Translations under genes and position numbers: made by a program
Assembly: GCF_031127875.1 (NCBI RefSeq)
Contig: NZ_JARXIA010000012.1
Span: 62,001-126,000, forward strand
Direction: 5' to 3'
DNA from: Pelagicoccus sp. SDUM812005
Lineage (GTDB): Bacteria; Verrucomicrobiota; Verrucomicrobiia; Opitutales; Opitutaceae
Length of the DNA stretch: 64,000 nt
The notes under the pieces: generated by a model
Told to the model about the DNA's origin: nothing
Seen by the model: only the letters and a program-made list of their open reading frames with translations
Database searches by the model: none
Shown here: in pieces, positions 63,730 through 64,000 of the stretch
How the letters are laid out: each line of letters begins with the position of its first letter
Numbering within the stretch: the stretch's first letter is position 1

Positions 63730-64000
63730 ATGCTTGAACTCTTTCTCGAAGTCATTGCTGAGATCTTTCTGCAAGTAGTGGTAGAAATCTTGGCGGATTG
63801 CGGGATTCATGTCTTCAAGCGGAAGCCCGTGCAGAATCCTATCCCAGCGGCAATCGGGTACTTCCTTTTCGGCTGTCTAGCAGGTGGATTGAGTCTGCTG
63901 ATCTTCGAAGGCTCCTTCATTTCGGATCCCCGCCTGAAAATCGCCAACCTGATCCTCGCCCCGCTAGTGGCCGGACTAGCCATGGCATGGATCGGCAAGC
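63730..64000 (+). CDS. Small membrane protein of unknown function, C-terminus outside window
   Basis: Ninety visible residues from ATG 63730: MLELFLEVIAEIFLQVVVEILADCG, an amphipathic start, then a first membrane segment (AAIGYFLFGCLAGGLSLLIF), a short polar stretch and a second segment (IANLILAPLVAGLAMAWIG) running into the window edge. It resembles small bacterial membrane proteins with a conserved MLE-xxxE-xxxE start but I cannot name the family. Divergent from the zinc-receptor operon. Codon use is less biased than in the core genes. Confidence 0.6.
   Translation, partial: MLELFLEVIAEIFLQVVVEILADCGIHVFKRKPVQNPIPAAIGYFLFGCLAGGLSLLIFEGSFISDPRLKIANLILAPLVAGLAMAWIGK

Noticed and set aside
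63526-63810. 94-codon minus-strand frame near the right edge
   Set aside because: It runs through the intergenic repeat and overlaps the start of the divergent membrane-protein gene; the peptide (NREWTRSYANDPA) is what this repetitive sequence gives when translated.

Overview
The window looks like a piece of chromosome from a GC-rich Verrucomicrobiota bacterium, probably of the Opitutae and plausibly marine (inference). Supporting features are a PVC-type dehydrogenase with a C-terminal CxxCH haem motif, a complex I operon without nuoA, a Rho factor with a long Lys/Ala-rich N-terminal tail, Tat-targeted TIM-barrel sugar isomerases, a GH29 fucosidase and a RAYT transposase with REP-like palindromes. 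Most genes use very C-rich third codon positions, which creates many long antisense shadow frames.

Layout. 1-4.1 kb: a leftward operon of TonB-dependent receptor, YfiR-like periplasmic protein and a sensor histidine kinase cut by the left edge. 4.4-16 kb: two secreted TIM-barrel isomerases, a large PVC-type haem dehydrogenase and a 2003-residue alpha-2-macroglobulin. 16-17 kb: a REP-associated transposase. 17.2-30.7 kb: housekeeping genes glnD, pilT, pilB, rho, coaE, thiD, comEC, two small genes and a two-halved ThyX-like protein. 30.9-45.3 kb: the leftward operon nuoBCDEFGHIJKLM-N, with a DUF4160/DUF2442 pair inserted between nuoM and nuoN. 45.5-54.5 kb: an accessory region beginning at tRNA-Ser(GGA). 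Three copies of a ~150-bp repeat that ends in the tRNA 3' sequence accompany a LacI-type regulator, a GH29 alpha-L-fucosidase and an IS66 transposase remnant. Next come a DUF3800 protein and a primase-helicase whose N-terminal half looks like the archaeo-eukaryotic primase of TOTE-type conflict systems. 54.7-58.1 kb: groES-groEL, a small heat-shock protein and a DUF3016 protein. 58.3-63.4 kb: a sodium:solute symporter, then a COG0523 GTPase and a TonB receptor with His-rich loops that look like a zinc-acquisition operon. The right edge cuts a small membrane-protein gene.

Functionally, the central part provides respiration (complex I), DNA uptake and twitching machinery (PilB, PilT, ComEC) and core metabolism. 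The flanks are concerned with substrate uptake and sensing. The tRNA-adjacent region carries sugar scavenging plus a probable anti-mobile-element system. The items most worth following up are the AEP-helicase/DUF3800 pair, the tRNA-tail repeats bracketing the fucosidase segment, the RAYT/REP set, the 7-mer TGGATAC that seems strongly over-represented, and the two-halved ThyX in which the signature motif is divided between the halves.
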